From NCBI GenBank assembly GCA_030426085.1, contig JAUHYW010000057.1, positions 1 through 64,000 on the forward strand: a stretch of DNA of 64,000 bases, written 5' to 3'. Below, piece after piece: positions 27,341-41,107 of this stretch. Origin of the DNA: a bacterium. Lineage in GTDB: Bacteria; Myxococcota_A; Bradymonadia; UBA7976; UBA1532. How positions within the stretch are numbered: the stretch's first letter is position 1; every line of letters begins with the position of its first letter. The notes under the pieces were generated by a model, which saw only the letters and a list, made by a program, of their open reading frames with translations, ran no database searches and was not told the DNA's origin. The position numbers and the translations under genes were made by a program.

Positions 27341-27371
27341 TGCGCAGGGCGGGTGCGGCGGGCGGGGCGGG

Positions 27372-29507
27372 TCAGACCGGCTCGAACCAGGTCTCGCCCT
27401 TCTCGGCCATCGCCCGCAGGCTCGGGGGCGGGGCGTAGCGGTCGCCGTGCTGCTCGGCGAGGGCGTCGAGGGCGGCGACGACGTTCGGGATGCCCATGCG
27501 GTCCATCCAGGCCAGCGGGCCGCCGGTGTTGGGGGCGAAGCCGACCCCGAAGATGGCCCCGATCTCGGCGTCCCGGGCGTGGCGCAGCACGCCGTTCTCC
27601 ATGCAGCGGGCCGCCTCGAGCGCCTGGACCAGCATCAGCCGCTGCCCCAGCGCCTCGACCGCCTCGTGCACGTCGTCGATCTCGACCGCGCCCGTCGCCA
27701 GCCCGGCCAGCCCGTCCCACAGCCGGCGCGGCTTCGCCGAGTAGTCGTAGAAGCCGGCCCCGTCCGCCTTGCCGGTGCGGCCCAGCGCGACCATCTCCTT
27801 CACCAGCCGCATGCCGTCGTTCTCCGGCGTGTCGACGTAGCGCTGCGCCATCTCGCTGGCGTGGGCCGCCAGCGACAGGGTCACCTCGTCGAAGACCTTC
27901 AGCGGCGGGACCACCATGCCCTGGGCCTGCGCCGCCCGCTCCACCAGGACCGGGGGGTAGCCCTCGGCGACGAGCTGGGCCCCCTCGACGATGTAGGCGC
28001 TGAAGAAGCGGCTGGTGTAGAAGCCGTAGCCGTCGCCGACCACGATCGCCGTCTTCTTGATGGCCTTCGCGTAGTTCAGCGCCCGGGCCAGGGTCTCCTC
28101 GCTGGTCTGCTCGCCGGCGATGATCTCGAGCAGGGGCATCTTCTCGACCGGCGAGAAGAAGTGCAGCCCGACGAAGTTCTCCGGCCGGATCGACGCCTGC
28201 GCCAGATCGGTGATCGGCAGCGCCGAGGTGTTGCTGGCGAAGATCGCGTCCTCGCCGAGCAGGGCCTCGGTCTCCCGGATCACCCGATGCTTGAGGTCGA
28301 TGTTCTCGAACACCGCCTCGATGATCAGATCGCAGCCCTTCAGGGCGTCGGCCTCGAGGGTGCCGGTGATGCGGGCCCGCAGCGCGCCCTTGGCGTCGGC
28401 GTCGAGGTGCCGCAGCTTGCCGATCTCCTTCTCGACGTGGGCGACGCCCCGGTCGAGCGCGCCCTGGTCGATGTCCCGCAGCACCACGTCGTAGCCCCGG
28501 CGGGCCGAGACCACCGCGATGCCGGCGCCCATCATGCCCGCCCCGAGGATGCCGATGCGGCCGACGCGGGCGTCCTCGATCTGCGGCAGGTCGGCCTGCT
28601 TGTCGACGGCGTTCTTGTGGTACCAGAAGGTCCGGATCATGTCCTTGGCCTGATCGCCCACCACCAGCGCGGTGAACGCCCGGGCCTCGACCTGGAGGGC
28701 CGACTCGAAGTCGAGCAGCGTGCCCTCGTAGACCACCTCCATCACCGCCCGCGGCGCGTCGAAGACCCCAGCGGTCTTCTTGGTGAGCATCGCCGCCCCC
28801 CCGAAGAACACCTGGGCCCCCTGCGCCCCGTGGGGGTGCCCGCCCGGATAGCGGAACTTCGGCGCGTCCCACGGCTGGGTCGCCTTCGGGTTGGCCCCGA
28901 TCCAGTCCCGGGCCATCTGCATCAGCGTATCGGCGTCGGGCGCGGTGGCGTGGATGAAGCCCTTGGCCAGCGCCTTGTCCGGGCGCACGATCTGCCCCTG
29001 GGCCAGCATCTCCAGCGCCGGCTGCACGCCCACCAGCCGCGGCAGCCGCTGGGTGCCGCCGCCGCCCGGGATCACCCCCAGGTTCACCTCGGGCAGCCCG
29101 AGCTGCACCCGGGGGTCGGCCAGGGCGACGCGGTGGTGGCAGGCCAGCGCGATCTCGAAGCCGCCGCCCAGCGCCGAGCCGGTCAGCGCGGCGACGACCG
29201 GCTTGCCGCAGGTCTCCAGGCGGCGCAGCACCGCGTGCAGCTCGCCCACCTGCTCGATGAAGCCGGCCGCGTCCCGCGTGCGGTAGACGAAGTCCAGATC
29301 GGCCCCGACGCAGAAGTCCTTGTGCCCGCTCGCGACGATGATGCCGGTCAGCCCGTCGAGGGCCAGCGCCTCGTCCAGCGCGGCGACGAAGCCCTCACCG
29401 AACGCCGGGTTGACCTTGTTGACCCGGCCGTCCATGCGCATGCGCAGGGTGGCGACGCCGGACGCGCCGTCGAACTCGACGGTGAACTGCTTGCTCTGAT
29501 CGTTCAT
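27372..29507 (-). CDS. fadJ: Multifunctional 3-hydroxyacyl-CoA dehydrogenase / enoyl-CoA hydratase
   Basis: A 711-aa two-domain beta-oxidation enzyme. The N-terminal crotonase domain (about residues 1-200) contains [20 protein letters not shown] and [20 protein letters not shown], with the oxyanion-hole and catalytic Glu regions. The C-terminal NAD-dependent 3-hydroxyacyl-CoA dehydrogenase part has the Rossmann motif [20 protein letters not shown], the signature [19 protein letters not shown] and [17 protein letters not shown]. The length equals FadJ/FadB. It is 10 bp after the thiolase gene, forming an alpha/beta pair. It acts in cytoplasmic fatty-acid degradation. FadB versus FadJ identity is uncertain. 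Confidence 0.95.
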   Translation of the reverse strand: MNDQSKQFTVEFDGASGVATLRMRMDGRVNKVNPAFGEGFVAALDEALALDGLTGIIVASGHKDFCVGADLDFVYRTRDAAGFIEQVGELHAVLRRLETCGKPVVAALTGSALGGGFEIALACHHRVALADPRVQLGLPEVNLGVIPGGGGTQRLPRLVGVQPALEMLAQGQIVRPDKALAKGFIHATAPDADTLMQMARDWIGANPKATQPWDAPKFRYPGGHPHGAQGAQVFFGGAAMLTKKTAGVFDAPRAVMEVVYEGTLLDFESALQVEARAFTALVVGDQAKDMIRTFWYHKNAVDKQADLPQIEDARVGRIGILGAGMMGAGIAVVSARRGYDVVLRDIDQGALDRGVAHVEKEIGKLRHLDADAKGALRARITGTLEADALKGCDLIIEAVFENIDLKHRVIRETEALLGEDAIFASNTSALPITDLAQASIRPENFVGLHFFSPVEKMPLLEIIAGEQTSEETLARALNYAKAIKKTAIVVGDGYGFYTSRFFSAYIVEGAQLVAEGYPPVLVERAAQAQGMVVPPLKVFDEVTLSLAAHASEMAQRYVDTPENDGMRLVKEMVALGRTGKADGAGFYDYSAKPRRLWDGLAGLATGAVEIDDVHEAVEALGQRLMLVQALEAARCMENGVLRHARDAEIGAIFGVGFAPNTGGPLAWMDRMGIPNVVAALDALAEQHGDRYAPPPSLRAMAEKGETWFEPV

Positions 29508-29517
29508 GGCGCCCTCC

Positions 29518-30741
<1,224 letters not shown>

Positions 30742-30786
30742 CGAATCCTCCGCGTCCGGGGGTGGGCGCCGGGTGGCGCGCGATTA

Positions 30787-30802
30787 ACTTAGCAAGCTAA
30801 GT
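30787..30802. promoter_or_regulatory. Palindromic operator between thiolase and MarR genes
   Basis: ACTTAGC-AA-GCTAAGT is a perfect inverted repeat with 7-bp arms and a 2-bp centre, 46 bp from the thiolase ATG. It is strikingly AT-rich for this GC-rich window. The size and symmetry are typical of MarR-family dimer sites. A -35-like TTGACA on the minus strand lies at 30832-30837, so binding would cover the thiolase start region. Confidence 0.75.
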
Positions 30803-30851
30803 GTATTGTTTCTGCCGCCGCCGGTTGCGCGTGTCAAGCCGATTTGCTCGT

Positions 30852-31358
30852 ATGCCGGCCATGCGCCACTTCCCGCCCGCCGACGCCGGCCCCGAGCCGC
30901 TGCCCGATCTGCCGCTGCGCCGCTGCCAGGTGCGGGCGATGCTCGACCTCGGCCGGATCCACGCCGTGATCAGCCGCCGGGCCAAGGCGCTCTTCGAGCA
31001 GGAGGGGCTCGACGACATCACCCCCGGTCAGGCCAACGTGCTGATGGTGCTGTTCCGCGAGAAGCGGCCGATGACCGCCCGGGCGCTGCACCGGGCGCTG
31101 GGCGTGAGCGAGGTCACGATCAGCCGCTTCGTATCGACGCTGGACAAGCGGGGCTGGGTCGCCCGTCACCGTGATCCGAAGGACGCCCGGGCGATGCTGG
31201 TGCAGCCGACCGCCCGGGCCCGCGAGGCGCTGCCCCGGTTCATCCGGGTGACCAACGCGCTGCTCGATACGACCTTCGCCGGCTTCGAGCGGGGCGAGCT
31301 CGAGACGCTCAACGGCGCGGTGGGGCGGATCACGGCCAACCTGGCCGACGAGGGGTGA
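30852..31358 (+). CDS. MarR-family transcriptional regulator
   Basis: A 168-aa winged helix-turn-helix protein (ATG at 30852; an ATG at 30861 is also possible). A longer GTG frame from 30801 would start inside the operator and is unlikely. The DNA-binding part is PGQANVLMVLFREKRPMTAR, ALHRALGVSEVTISRFVSTL and the wing DKRGWVARHRDPKDARAMLV, with the usual D-x-R motif. The dimerisation helices are N- and C-terminal. Divergent placement from the beta-oxidation operon with a palindrome between them suggests it is the local repressor of fatty-acid degradation and of itself. The ligand is unknown. Confidence 0.88.
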   Translation: MPAMRHFPPADAGPEPLPDLPLRRCQVRAMLDLGRIHAVISRRAKALFEQEGLDDITPGQANVLMVLFREKRPMTARALHRALGVSEVTISRFVSTLDKRGWVARHRDPKDARAMLVQPTARAREALPRFIRVTNALLDTTFAGFERGELETLNGAVGRITANLADEG

Positions 31359-31367
31359 GGCGGGCGC

Positions 31368-31970
31368 CTACCCGATCAGTCGCGTGAGCGATGCCTTCAG
31401 CCCTTGCGTGAAACGGCCGAGTTCCGGCTGCTGCTTGCCGGCTCGGTACAGATCCATCTCGGCGACGAGGTCAGGGCCGAAGTCCTCGACCACGGTCGTG
31501 AGCACATGATGTCCGGCGTTCATGACGACGTCGGTGAGATGGGTCTTGTATCGGGCCTTGTCCGCGCCCGAGGGCTCTCGCCCGGGTACGACGCCCAGGA
31601 CGCGCTTGAAGCCCGTGGGATCGGCCATCAGCCAGCGCTCGATGTAGGGGTCGGGCGTGCCGATCACCACCTCTCGAAAGTAGCTGCGATCGAGAACTCT
31701 CTCGATCTCGCTGTGTCGCCGGGCCGCGCCCACGCTGTTGGCGTCGAGGACGACGACGAGCAGGGCCGGTGAAAACCCGCCCTGCGCTCGCCACCGCTGC
31801 CAGGCCTTCAGCTCACTCACCGCTCGTCCGACGCCGCCCGCCGCCGACTGGATGCGCAGATCGACGGCTGTGCCGACGTCTCGGGCAATGCGCCTCACGA
31901 GGGCACCGACGACGACCTCGTGTCCCAGATCCTCGCAGAACAGATCCACGTCGGGCCGGGGTTCAGCCAT
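31368..31970 (-). CDS. TOPRIM-like (DUF4276/DUF4435-type) protein paired with ATPase
   Basis: A 200-aa protein. Its ATG at 31970 overlaps the end of the ATPase gene by 8 bp, so the two are coupled; a longer open frame upstream is only shadow. The N-terminus VDLFCEDLGHEVVVGALVRR has the E-x-x-x-x-E arrangement of TOPRIM-fold 'overcoming lysogenization' partners. SPALLVVVLDANSVGAARRH provides the D-x-N/D element, and PDPYIERWLMADPTGFKRVL resembles the D-P-x-x-E-x-W phrase of DUF4276 proteins. Such small partners of AAA ATPases are often nucleases or effectors in phage defence (for example AriB of PARIS or AbiL). Codon use is less G/C-biased than in neighbouring genes. Function here is inference. 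Confidence 0.68.
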   Translation of the reverse strand: MAEPRPDVDLFCEDLGHEVVVGALVRRIARDVGTAVDLRIQSAAGGVGRAVSELKAWQRWRAQGGFSPALLVVVLDANSVGAARRHSEIERVLDRSYFREVVIGTPDPYIERWLMADPTGFKRVLGVVPGREPSGADKARYKTHLTDVVMNAGHHVLTTVVEDFGPDLVAEMDLYRAGKQQPELGRFTQGLKASLTRLIG

Positions 31971-33240
31971 CCAGCCACCCCCGGCTGTACATCCGCTCGA
32001 ACAGTCGGACGTCTTGCGGATCGCTGAGCGCGGTGTCGATGTCCTCCTCTTCGAAGAGGGGGAGGTCGGGCAGGTGGTCGACGATGGTGTAGCCATCGCG
32101 CTGACGTGCGCGGAGCAGCACGATGCTCTCCCTCATCGCCGGCTGCCGCCGAAACGAGGCGATCGAGGCTGCGAACCGGGGGGAGTGGGTGGTGACGACC
32201 ACCTGTTGCCGGCCCCTGCGCGTCATGTTGACGACCAGATTGGCGATCGTGTCGATGCGGTGCGGGTGAACCCCGTTCTCCGGCTCCTCGAACGCCACGA
32301 GCGTGCTCCGCCACGGGTTGGCGGCGATGGCGCACAAAGCGAGCACCCTGAGCGTGCCCTCCGACACGACGCGAGAGGAGAATGTCCGTCCACCCTGTTG
32401 GACGATGATGTCGAGCGTACCGCGCTGCGGATCCAGGTCGACATCGAGTCCTTCGACGCCCGGGATGGTGCTGCGCAAGCCTCTCAACACCGCGCTGAAC
32501 TCGCGGGGGCGCTCGTTCTTGAGCCGGTGGAGGAAGGGCGCCAACTGCTCGCCCCGAGGCCCGATGTCCGTGACGAGCCGTGGGGGTTGAGCGCTCCTCA
32601 TCGCGACGCGGGGATCGAGGTAGTAGGTCCGCCACGCGTCGAGCTCGGCCCGCATCCGGTCGAACTCGGGATAGCGCCGCTCTCCGCTGTAGTGGAGATC
32701 TGAAATCAGAGCGTAGTGGAGCCCGATCTCTTCGTGACGGGGGTGCCCGGGTTTGCTCCGCTGTCGAACGGCGAGTTGAGGTCTGTTCTCCTCGCCCTCC
32801 GCAGGCTCCAGCCGGCTGATCCGGGGGTAGTCCTTGGGTCTGCCCGCCCGGTCCAGCCTCGCGAGGTACTCGTCGGCGACGGCGAGGGCGCCAACGCTCG
32901 GCTGGATCTCCAGCTGGATGCGGTAGCGTAGCCGATCGCGGTGCTTGTCGAGCTGCGGCGGTTCGAGATCGGCTTCGATGGTGAGCTGGGCCCGCTCCTG
33001 CTCCAACAACCCTGCGAGCCCGTTCTGGGGCATTGCGAATGCTTCGACCGGATAGCCCCGGAGGCTGGAGAAGGCTTCGTCCAGGGTTCGACTGGTGCCC
33101 ACTTTGGAAAGCAGCAACAGGGCTTCGAGGAAGTTGCTCTTACCGGCCGCGTTCGGGCCGAGCACGACGACGAGAGGCGCCAACTCGACATCGACCGAGC
33201 GAAGCGACTTGAACTCTTGGATCTGAATCCGTTCGAGCAT
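31963..33240 (-). CDS. AAA/ABC-type ATPase of the RecF/OLD-like class
   Basis: A 425-aa ATPase. Residues 1-40 read IQIQEFKSLRSVDVELAPLV then the Walker A GPNAAGKS (residues 28-35). The C-terminal half has the ABC-like signature VVSEGTLRVLALCAIAANP, Walker B STLVAFEEPENGVHPHRID and the switch His in QVVVTTHSPRFAASI. This is the AAA_21/COG4637-type arrangement seen in OLD nucleases and in two-gene abortive-infection systems. The next gene is a TOPRIM-like partner. The pair sits between marR and nagZ with a lower GC third position (frequent CGA, TCT and CTC codons), suggesting acquisition. A -35-like CTTGACC is at 33289-33294 upstream. Confidence 0.85.
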   Translation of the reverse strand: MLERIQIQEFKSLRSVDVELAPLVVVLGPNAAGKSNFLEALLLLSKVGTSRTLDEAFSSLRGYPVEAFAMPQNGLAGLLEQERAQLTIEADLEPPQLDKHRDRLRYRIQLEIQPSVGALAVADEYLARLDRAGRPKDYPRISRLEPAEGEENRPQLAVRQRSKPGHPRHEEIGLHYALISDLHYSGERRYPEFDRMRAELDAWRTYYLDPRVAMRSAQPPRLVTDIGPRGEQLAPFLHRLKNERPREFSAVLRGLRSTIPGVEGLDVDLDPQRGTLDIIVQQGGRTFSSRVVSEGTLRVLALCAIAANPWRSTLVAFEEPENGVHPHRIDTIANLVVNMTRRGRQQVVVTTHSPRFAASIASFRRQPAMRESIVLLRARQRDGYTIVDHLPDLPLFEEEDIDTALSDPQDVRLFERMYSRGWLDG

Positions 33241-33326
33241 CGAGCGTGCTCCTGATCAGCACCGTATCGTGTGCTCGGCATGGATGAGGGTCAAGCCCAC
33301 GGCCGGCTGCCCGCTTGGCGGAACGC

Positions 33327-34424
33327 CTACTTGCCGTCCTTGAGGCGGCGGGCGATGCGCAGGTGCTCCCGGTTGCCGACCAGCTCCCGGGCGTGCTGCC
33401 GGTCCACCGAGCGCAGCACCCGGAAGTGGCGGGCCTTGACGTCGCGGATGCGGCGGAAGCCGCGCTCCCAGAGGTGCTTGGGGTAGCGCCCCTGTTCGGC
33501 CTCGTCGAGCAGCGTCTCGAGCACCTTGACCTGCTCGTCGAGCGACTTGCACACCAGGAACAGGTCGACCCCGGCCGACAGCGCCCGGCGGGTGGTCTCC
33601 TCGATGCCCAGCGAGTCGGTGACCGCCTTCATCTCGAGGTCGTCGGTGACCACCAGCCCCTTGAAGCCCAGCTCGAGCCGCAGGACGTCCTGCAACAGGT
33701 AGCGGCTGACGGTGGCCAGCGGGTGGTCGGGGTCGGCGGCGGTGTAGTCGACGTGGGCCGTCATCACCATGTCGAGGTGCGGCGGGTTCTGGATCAGCTC
33801 CCGGTAGGGGGCCAGCTCCTTCTCCCGCAGGCGGTCGATGTCGAGGTCGCAGGTGGGCAGGGTCTCGTGGCTGTCGGTCGCGGTGTCGCCGTGCCCCGGG
33901 AAGTGCTTGCCGCAGGCGACGATCGAGTTGTCGTGCAGCCCGCGGATGATCGCCCGGGCCAGCGACGAGACCTTGTCCGGGTCGTCGCTGATCGCCCGCC
34001 GGCCGATGACCGGGTTGTCGGGGTTGGTGCTCAGGTCGAGCACCGGGGCGAAGTTGAGGTTGAACCCGGCGGCGGTCAGCTCCCGGCCGATCACCGCGCC
34101 CACCTCGTAGGCCACCGAGACCGAGCTGGCCTGCCCCATGTGGGCCATATCGGGGAAGACGGTGAACGGCGTCGGCAGCCGATGCACCGAGCCGCCCTCC
34201 TGGTCGATGCCGATGAACGGCGGCGTGCCCTGCCCCTTCGACCACAGCTCTTCGGTCAGGTCCATGACCTGCTCGAAGCTCTTGAGGTTGCGGTTGAAGA
34301 GGATGAAGCCGCCCAGGCCCCACTCCTCGTCGAGCCGGGCGAGCTCGGGTGGGATGCGGGTGCCTTCGAAGCCGACGATCACCCGCTGCCCGATCCGCCG
34401 CTTGAGCTGGTCGAGCTCGGCCAT
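33327..34424 (-). CDS. nagZ: Beta-N-acetylhexosaminidase, glycoside hydrolase family 3
   Basis: A 365-aa single-domain GH3 enzyme of the NagZ type. It removes N-acetylglucosamine from muropeptides during peptidoglycan recycling. The family motif is VACGKHFPGHGDTATDSHET, with the substrate-binding Lys-His and the His of the catalytic Asp-His pair. The nucleophile Asp is in KGLVVTDDLEMKAVTDSLG. The N-terminal part has GFILFNRNLKSFEQV and FIGIDQEGGSVHRLP. There is no signal peptide, in keeping with cytoplasmic NagZ. The start at 34424 has a GGGGG-rich site. It has a plausible own promoter at 34477-34505, between it and tRNA-Val. Confidence 0.94.
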   Translation of the reverse strand: MAELDQLKRRIGQRVIVGFEGTRIPPELARLDEEWGLGGFILFNRNLKSFEQVMDLTEELWSKGQGTPPFIGIDQEGGSVHRLPTPFTVFPDMAHMGQASSVSVAYEVGAVIGRELTAAGFNLNFAPVLDLSTNPDNPVIGRRAISDDPDKVSSLARAIIRGLHDNSIVACGKHFPGHGDTATDSHETLPTCDLDIDRLREKELAPYRELIQNPPHLDMVMTAHVDYTAADPDHPLATVSRYLLQDVLRLELGFKGLVVTDDLEMKAVTDSLGIEETTRRALSAGVDLFLVCKSLDEQVKVLETLLDEAEQGRYPKHLWERGFRRIRDVKARHFRVLRSVDRQHARELVGNREHLRIARRLKDGK

Positions 34425-34476
34425 ACATCACCCCCTGTGGTGTCGTGGGTCCCTGGTGTCGGAGAAAAAGCGCGTA

Positions 34477-34505
34477 TTCTTACCAGCGCCGACCCGCGGG
34501 GACAA
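34477..34505 (-). promoter_or_regulatory. Predicted nagZ promoter
   Basis: On the minus strand, TTGTCC (34500-34505), 17-bp spacer, TAAGAA (34477-34482), followed by an A/T-rich stretch. The nagZ ATG is about 53 bp downstream. Confidence 0.45.
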
Positions 34506-34546
34506 CCGGGTCGCGGGGCGAGGTGCTCCGGAGAGGCGCGCGTGAG

Positions 34547-34619
34547 TGGGCGGGACAGGGCTCGAACCTGCGACCCGCGGCATGTAAGGCCGCTGCTCTG
34601 CCAACTGAGCTACCCGCCC
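34547..34619 (-). tRNA. tRNA-Val (TAC)
   Basis: A 73-nt cloverleaf on the minus strand. The acceptor stem is GGGCGGG/CCCGCCC with discriminator A, the D-arm has AGCTCAGTTGG, and the T-arm has GGTTCGAGCC. The anticodon stem is GCGGC/GCCGC with loop CTTACAT, so the anticodon is TAC (Val). No CCA is encoded. It lies 26 bp after lon on the same strand, so it could be read with lon. Confidence 0.95.
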
Positions 34620-34645
34620 CGGCGCGCGCCCCTCCGGGCACCGCG

Positions 34646-37093
<2,448 letters not shown>

Positions 37094-37182
37094 GAGCCAT
37101 CCAAGCCACGGTCGCGCCGCAGCGGTCTGGGGTCATCGGTGCAGATGCGATTGCCCATGGTGGGGTCGCCGGGGGCGGGCGG

Positions 37183-38436
<1,254 letters not shown>

Positions 38437-38482
38437 GGGCGGCCTCCTGGATGGGGGTGGCGGGCGCGGGCGCGCCCTCGAC

Positions 38483-39115
38483 TCAGGACCCCGAGCGGGG
38501 CGGCACCCGGCTCATCACATGGTCGACGAGGCCGTACGCCTTCGCCTCGTCGGCGGTCATGAAGCGGTCCCGGTCGGTGTCGCTGGCGATCTGCTCGAGC
38601 GTCTGCCCGGTGTTGTCGGCGAGGATCTGGTTGAGCACGTCCCGCAGGCGAAGGATCTCCTTGGCCTGGATCTCGATGTCGGTCGCCTGCCCCTGCGCCC
38701 CGCCGAGCGGCTGGTGCACCATGACCCGGGCGTGGGGCAGCGCGAAGCGCCGGCCCTTCTCGCCGCTCGACAGCAGGAACGCGCCCGCGCTCGCCGCCTG
38801 ACCGAGGCAGATCGTGCTGACCGGGCTCTTGACGTGGTTCATCGTGTCGTACATCGCCAGCGCGCTGGTGATCACGCCGCCCGGCGAGTTGATGTACAGC
38901 GAGATCTCTTTGTCGGGGTCCTCGCTCTCCAGATACAGGAGCTGGGCGATCACCACGTTGGCGATGCGGTCGTCGATCGGGGTGCCGAGGAAGATGATGC
39001 GGTCCTTGAGCAGGCGGCTGAAGATGTCCCAGCCCCGCTCACCGCGGTGGGTCTGCTCGACGACCGTCGGGATCAGGGCCCGCGGTACGAATTCCATCCA
39101 GTCGGGCTTGCTCAT
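38483..39115 (-). CDS. clpP: ATP-dependent Clp protease proteolytic subunit ClpP
   Basis: A 210-aa serine peptidase. The catalytic Ser is in [20 protein letters not shown], the His in [20 protein letters not shown], and the Asp follows in the family position near the helix [18 protein letters not shown]. The N-terminus contains [20 protein letters not shown] and [19 protein letters not shown]. It forms the tetradecameric chamber used with ClpX. Its ATG overlaps the trigger factor stop (ATGA), so tig and clpP are coupled. Confidence 0.98.
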   Translation of the reverse strand: MSKPDWMEFVPRALIPTVVEQTHRGERGWDIFSRLLKDRIIFLGTPIDDRIANVVIAQLLYLESEDPDKEISLYINSPGGVITSALAMYDTMNHVKSPVSTICLGQAASAGAFLLSSGEKGRRFALPHARVMVHQPLGGAQGQATDIEIQAKEILRLRDVLNQILADNTGQTLEQIASDTDRDRFMTADEAKAYGLVDHVMSRVPPRSGS

Positions 39116-40491
39116 TCGGCGGCGTCCTCCGGCTGCGACCCGTGATCGTGCCCGTCGTGCTCGTGGTCATGATCGTGCCCATCACCGTGGTCATGGGCCG
39201 GCACGTCCTTGGGTATCGGGGTCACGTTAGCCTTGGTCAGGAGAAAATCAAGCACCTTGTCATGACGCATTTGACGCCGCAGGCCGGCCCGACGATTCGG
39301 ATCGCGGTACACCTGCCGGAATCGGTCCCCGAACTGGCCGGTCTGGCGGATGATGTGCTCGATGTAGGCGCTGACCTCGTGCTCGGGCACCTCGATGTTC
39401 TCGGCGGTCGCCACCTGATCGAGCACGATCTCGGCCCGGGCGTCGCGCAGGACCCCCTCGCGGTGCTCTTCGAGCCCGGCCTCGGCCTTCGCGCGGGCCT
39501 CGTCCTGCTCGGCCCCGCCCTGCATCGCCTCGCGCAGCAGCTCGTTGCGCTTGCCGGACATGGCGCCCTCGACGATCACCGGCGGCACGTCGAAGTCGTA
39601 GGCCTCGCCGATCTCGGCCTTGAGCGCCTCCCGGGCGCTGCCCGCCGAGCGCTCGTTGTAGTGGCCCTCGATGTCGGCCTTCACCCGGGTCTTGAGGTCG
39701 GCGAGGTCCTCGAGCCCGACCTTCTCGGCGAGCGCGTCGTTGATCGGGGGCACGACCTTGTGCCGGATGCTCTTGAGGGTGCAGTGGAACACCGCCGCCT
39801 TGCCGGCCAGCTCAGCGCTCGGGTACTGCTCGGGGAAGGTGACCTCGATGGCGAAGTCCTCGCCGACCTTCTGCCCGACGACCTGCTCCTCGAACCCGGG
39901 GATGAAGCGCCCGCTGCCCAACTCGAGGGTCGCGTCGCTCGCGGTGCCCCCGGCGAAGGGCACCTCGTCGATCTCGCCCCGGTAGTCGAGGGTCACCTGG
40001 TCGCCGTCCTCGGCGACCTCGCGGTCGGTCACGTCTTCGAACTCGGCCACCCGCTCGGCGAGGTGCTCGAGCTCGTGGTCGACCACCGCGTCCGAGGCGG
40101 TCCACTTCTCCTGCTCGACGGCGTAGCTCGACGGGTCGAGCAGCTCGACGGTCGGCGCCACCTCGAAGGTGAGCGTGGCGACGAACGGCCGGCCCTGCTT
40201 CGCCGGCTCGAGGTCGACCTCGGGCTGGCCGAGCGGCTCGAGGCCGTGCTCGTCGACGAGCGCCCGGAAGCCCTTCTCGAGCAGTTCGTTGGTGACGTCG
40301 GACGTGACCTGCCGCCCGTAGCGCTTGCGCAGGTGGCTCATCGGCACCCGGCCCTTGCGGAAACCGGGCAGGGCCGCCTTCTGGGCGATGCGGTTGTAGG
40401 CGCCGGAGAACGCCGAATCGACGCTGGGGGCGGCCACCTCGATGCGGGCGCGGCGACGGACGGAGTCGAGCTCTTCGATCTCGAGTTGCAT
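39112..40491 (-). CDS. tig: Trigger factor with His-rich C-terminal tail
   Basis: A 459-aa ribosome-associated chaperone and prolyl isomerase. The N-terminal ribosome-binding domain has [20 protein letters not shown], containing the G-F-R-x-x-x-x-P signature. The FKBP-type domain (about residues 160-245) has [20 protein letters not shown] and [18 protein letters not shown]. The C-terminal helical arms follow. It ends with about 25 residues rich in His and Asp ([19 protein letters not shown]), a likely divalent-metal-binding tail not part of the standard trigger factor. It heads the quality-control operon. A 7-bp inverted repeat, GGGCGTC-AC-GACGCCC (40508-40523), lies just before the ATG. Confidence 0.96.
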   Translation of the reverse strand: MQLEIEELDSVRRRARIEVAAPSVDSAFSGAYNRIAQKAALPGFRKGRVPMSHLRKRYGRQVTSDVTNELLEKGFRALVDEHGLEPLGQPEVDLEPAKQGRPFVATLTFEVAPTVELLDPSSYAVEQEKWTASDAVVDHELEHLAERVAEFEDVTDREVAEDGDQVTLDYRGEIDEVPFAGGTASDATLELGSGRFIPGFEEQVVGQKVGEDFAIEVTFPEQYPSAELAGKAAVFHCTLKSIRHKVVPPINDALAEKVGLEDLADLKTRVKADIEGHYNERSAGSAREALKAEIGEAYDFDVPPVIVEGAMSGKRNELLREAMQGGAEQDEARAKAEAGLEEHREGVLRDARAEIVLDQVATAENIEVPEHEVSAYIEHIIRQTGQFGDRFRQVYRDPNRRAGLRRQMRHDKVLDFLLTKANVTPIPKDVPAHDHGDGHDHDHEHDGHDHGSQPEDAAE

Positions 40492-40593
40492 ATGGTTGGT
40501 CTTGCAGGGGCGTCACGACGCCCGGTCGGTGGCGGGTTGTGGCCTGCTGCCCGAGGGGCGGCGGGCCGACGACATGGCGGCACGGTCGGTCGG

Positions 40594-40677
40594 TGCGAGG
40601 AGGGGGACTCGAACCCCCACGGTCTCACGACCGCTGGAACCTAAATCCAGTGCGTCTACCAGTTCCGCCACCCTCGC
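40594..40677 (-). tRNA. tRNA-Leu (TAG)
   Basis: An 84-nt class II tRNA on the minus strand with a long variable arm. The acceptor stem is GCGAGGG paired with TCCTCGC, discriminator A. The anticodon stem is CTGGA/TCCAG with loop TTTAGGT, so the anticodon is TAG (Leu). The T-arm is GGGGGTTCGAGTCCCCC. Confidence 0.95.
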
Positions 40678-40684
40678 AGAGAAG

Positions 40685-40757
40685 TGGGCCATGAAGGAAT
40701 CGAACCTTCAACCTGCGGATTAAGAGTCCGTTGCTCTGCCAATTGAGCTAATGGCCC
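40685..40757 (-). tRNA. tRNA-Lys (CTT), copy 1
   Basis: A 73-nt cloverleaf on the minus strand. The acceptor stem is GGGCCAT/ATGGCCC, discriminator A. The anticodon loop CTCTTAA gives anticodon CTT (Lys). The sequence is identical to copy 2 at 40857-40929. No CCA is encoded. Confidence 0.95.
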
Positions 40758-40821
40758 GAACGGAGGGGAGGCCTCGCATGGATGCGGTCGACGCTGCGCC
40801 GGCAGGCGCTCATCGAGAGGT

Positions 40822-40854
40822 CCCGCCCCGATCCGCGCGGCGGATCGGGGCGGG
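40822..40854 (-). terminator. Perfect 15-bp inverted repeat between the two tRNA-Lys genes
   Basis: CCCGCCCCGATCCGC (40822-40836), 3-nt loop GCG, then its exact reverse complement (40840-40854). It begins 3 bp after the 3' end of tRNA-Lys copy 2 in the minus direction, so it could end or process the upstream tRNA transcript. No clear T-run follows, so a factor-dependent or RNA-processing role is possible. Confidence 0.6.
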
Positions 40855-40856
40855 GG

Positions 40857-40929
40857 TGGGCCATGAAGGAATCGAACCTTCAACCTGCGGATTAAGAGTC
40901 CGTTGCTCTGCCAATTGAGCTAATGGCCC
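40857..40929 (-). tRNA. tRNA-Lys (CTT), copy 2
   Basis: A 73-nt tRNA identical over its full length to copy 1, anticodon CTT. It is separated from copy 1 by 99 bp that contain a very strong hairpin. It probably arose by recent tandem duplication or gene conversion. Confidence 0.95.
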
Positions 40930-41000
40930 GCGACGCCCGAACGGGTTCGGGCGGCCTCTCGACGGTCGAGGATGGGGCGAACGCTGCGCGTCGACCCCGG

Positions 41001-41074
41001 CGCGTCCGGCAGGATTCGAACCTGCGACCTGCGGATTCGAAGTCCGACGCTCTATCCAGCTGAGCTACGGACGC
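41001..41074 (-). tRNA. tRNA-Arg (TCG)
   Basis: A 74-nt cloverleaf on the minus strand. The acceptor stem is GCGTCCG/CGGACGC, discriminator G. The anticodon stem is TCGGA/TCCGC (first pair mismatched) with loop CTTCGAA, giving anticodon TCG (Arg). The T-arm is GCAGGTTCGAATCCTGC. No CCA is encoded. Confidence 0.93.
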
Positions 41075-41107
41075 CCGACCCGGCCACCGAGAGTTCTGAG
41101 AAGCTGA

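Noticed and set aside
31368-33240. Naming the ATPase pair as PARIS
   Set aside because: The partner lacks a clear DUF4435 pattern; ATPase plus TOPRIM-like partner is as far as the sequence goes.
40508-40523. GGGCGTC-AC-GACGCCC before tig as a heat-shock operator
   Set aside because: It is a short GC palindrome in a GC-rich region; it does not match the CIRCE or HrcA-type sequence and is not repeated at clpX or lon.
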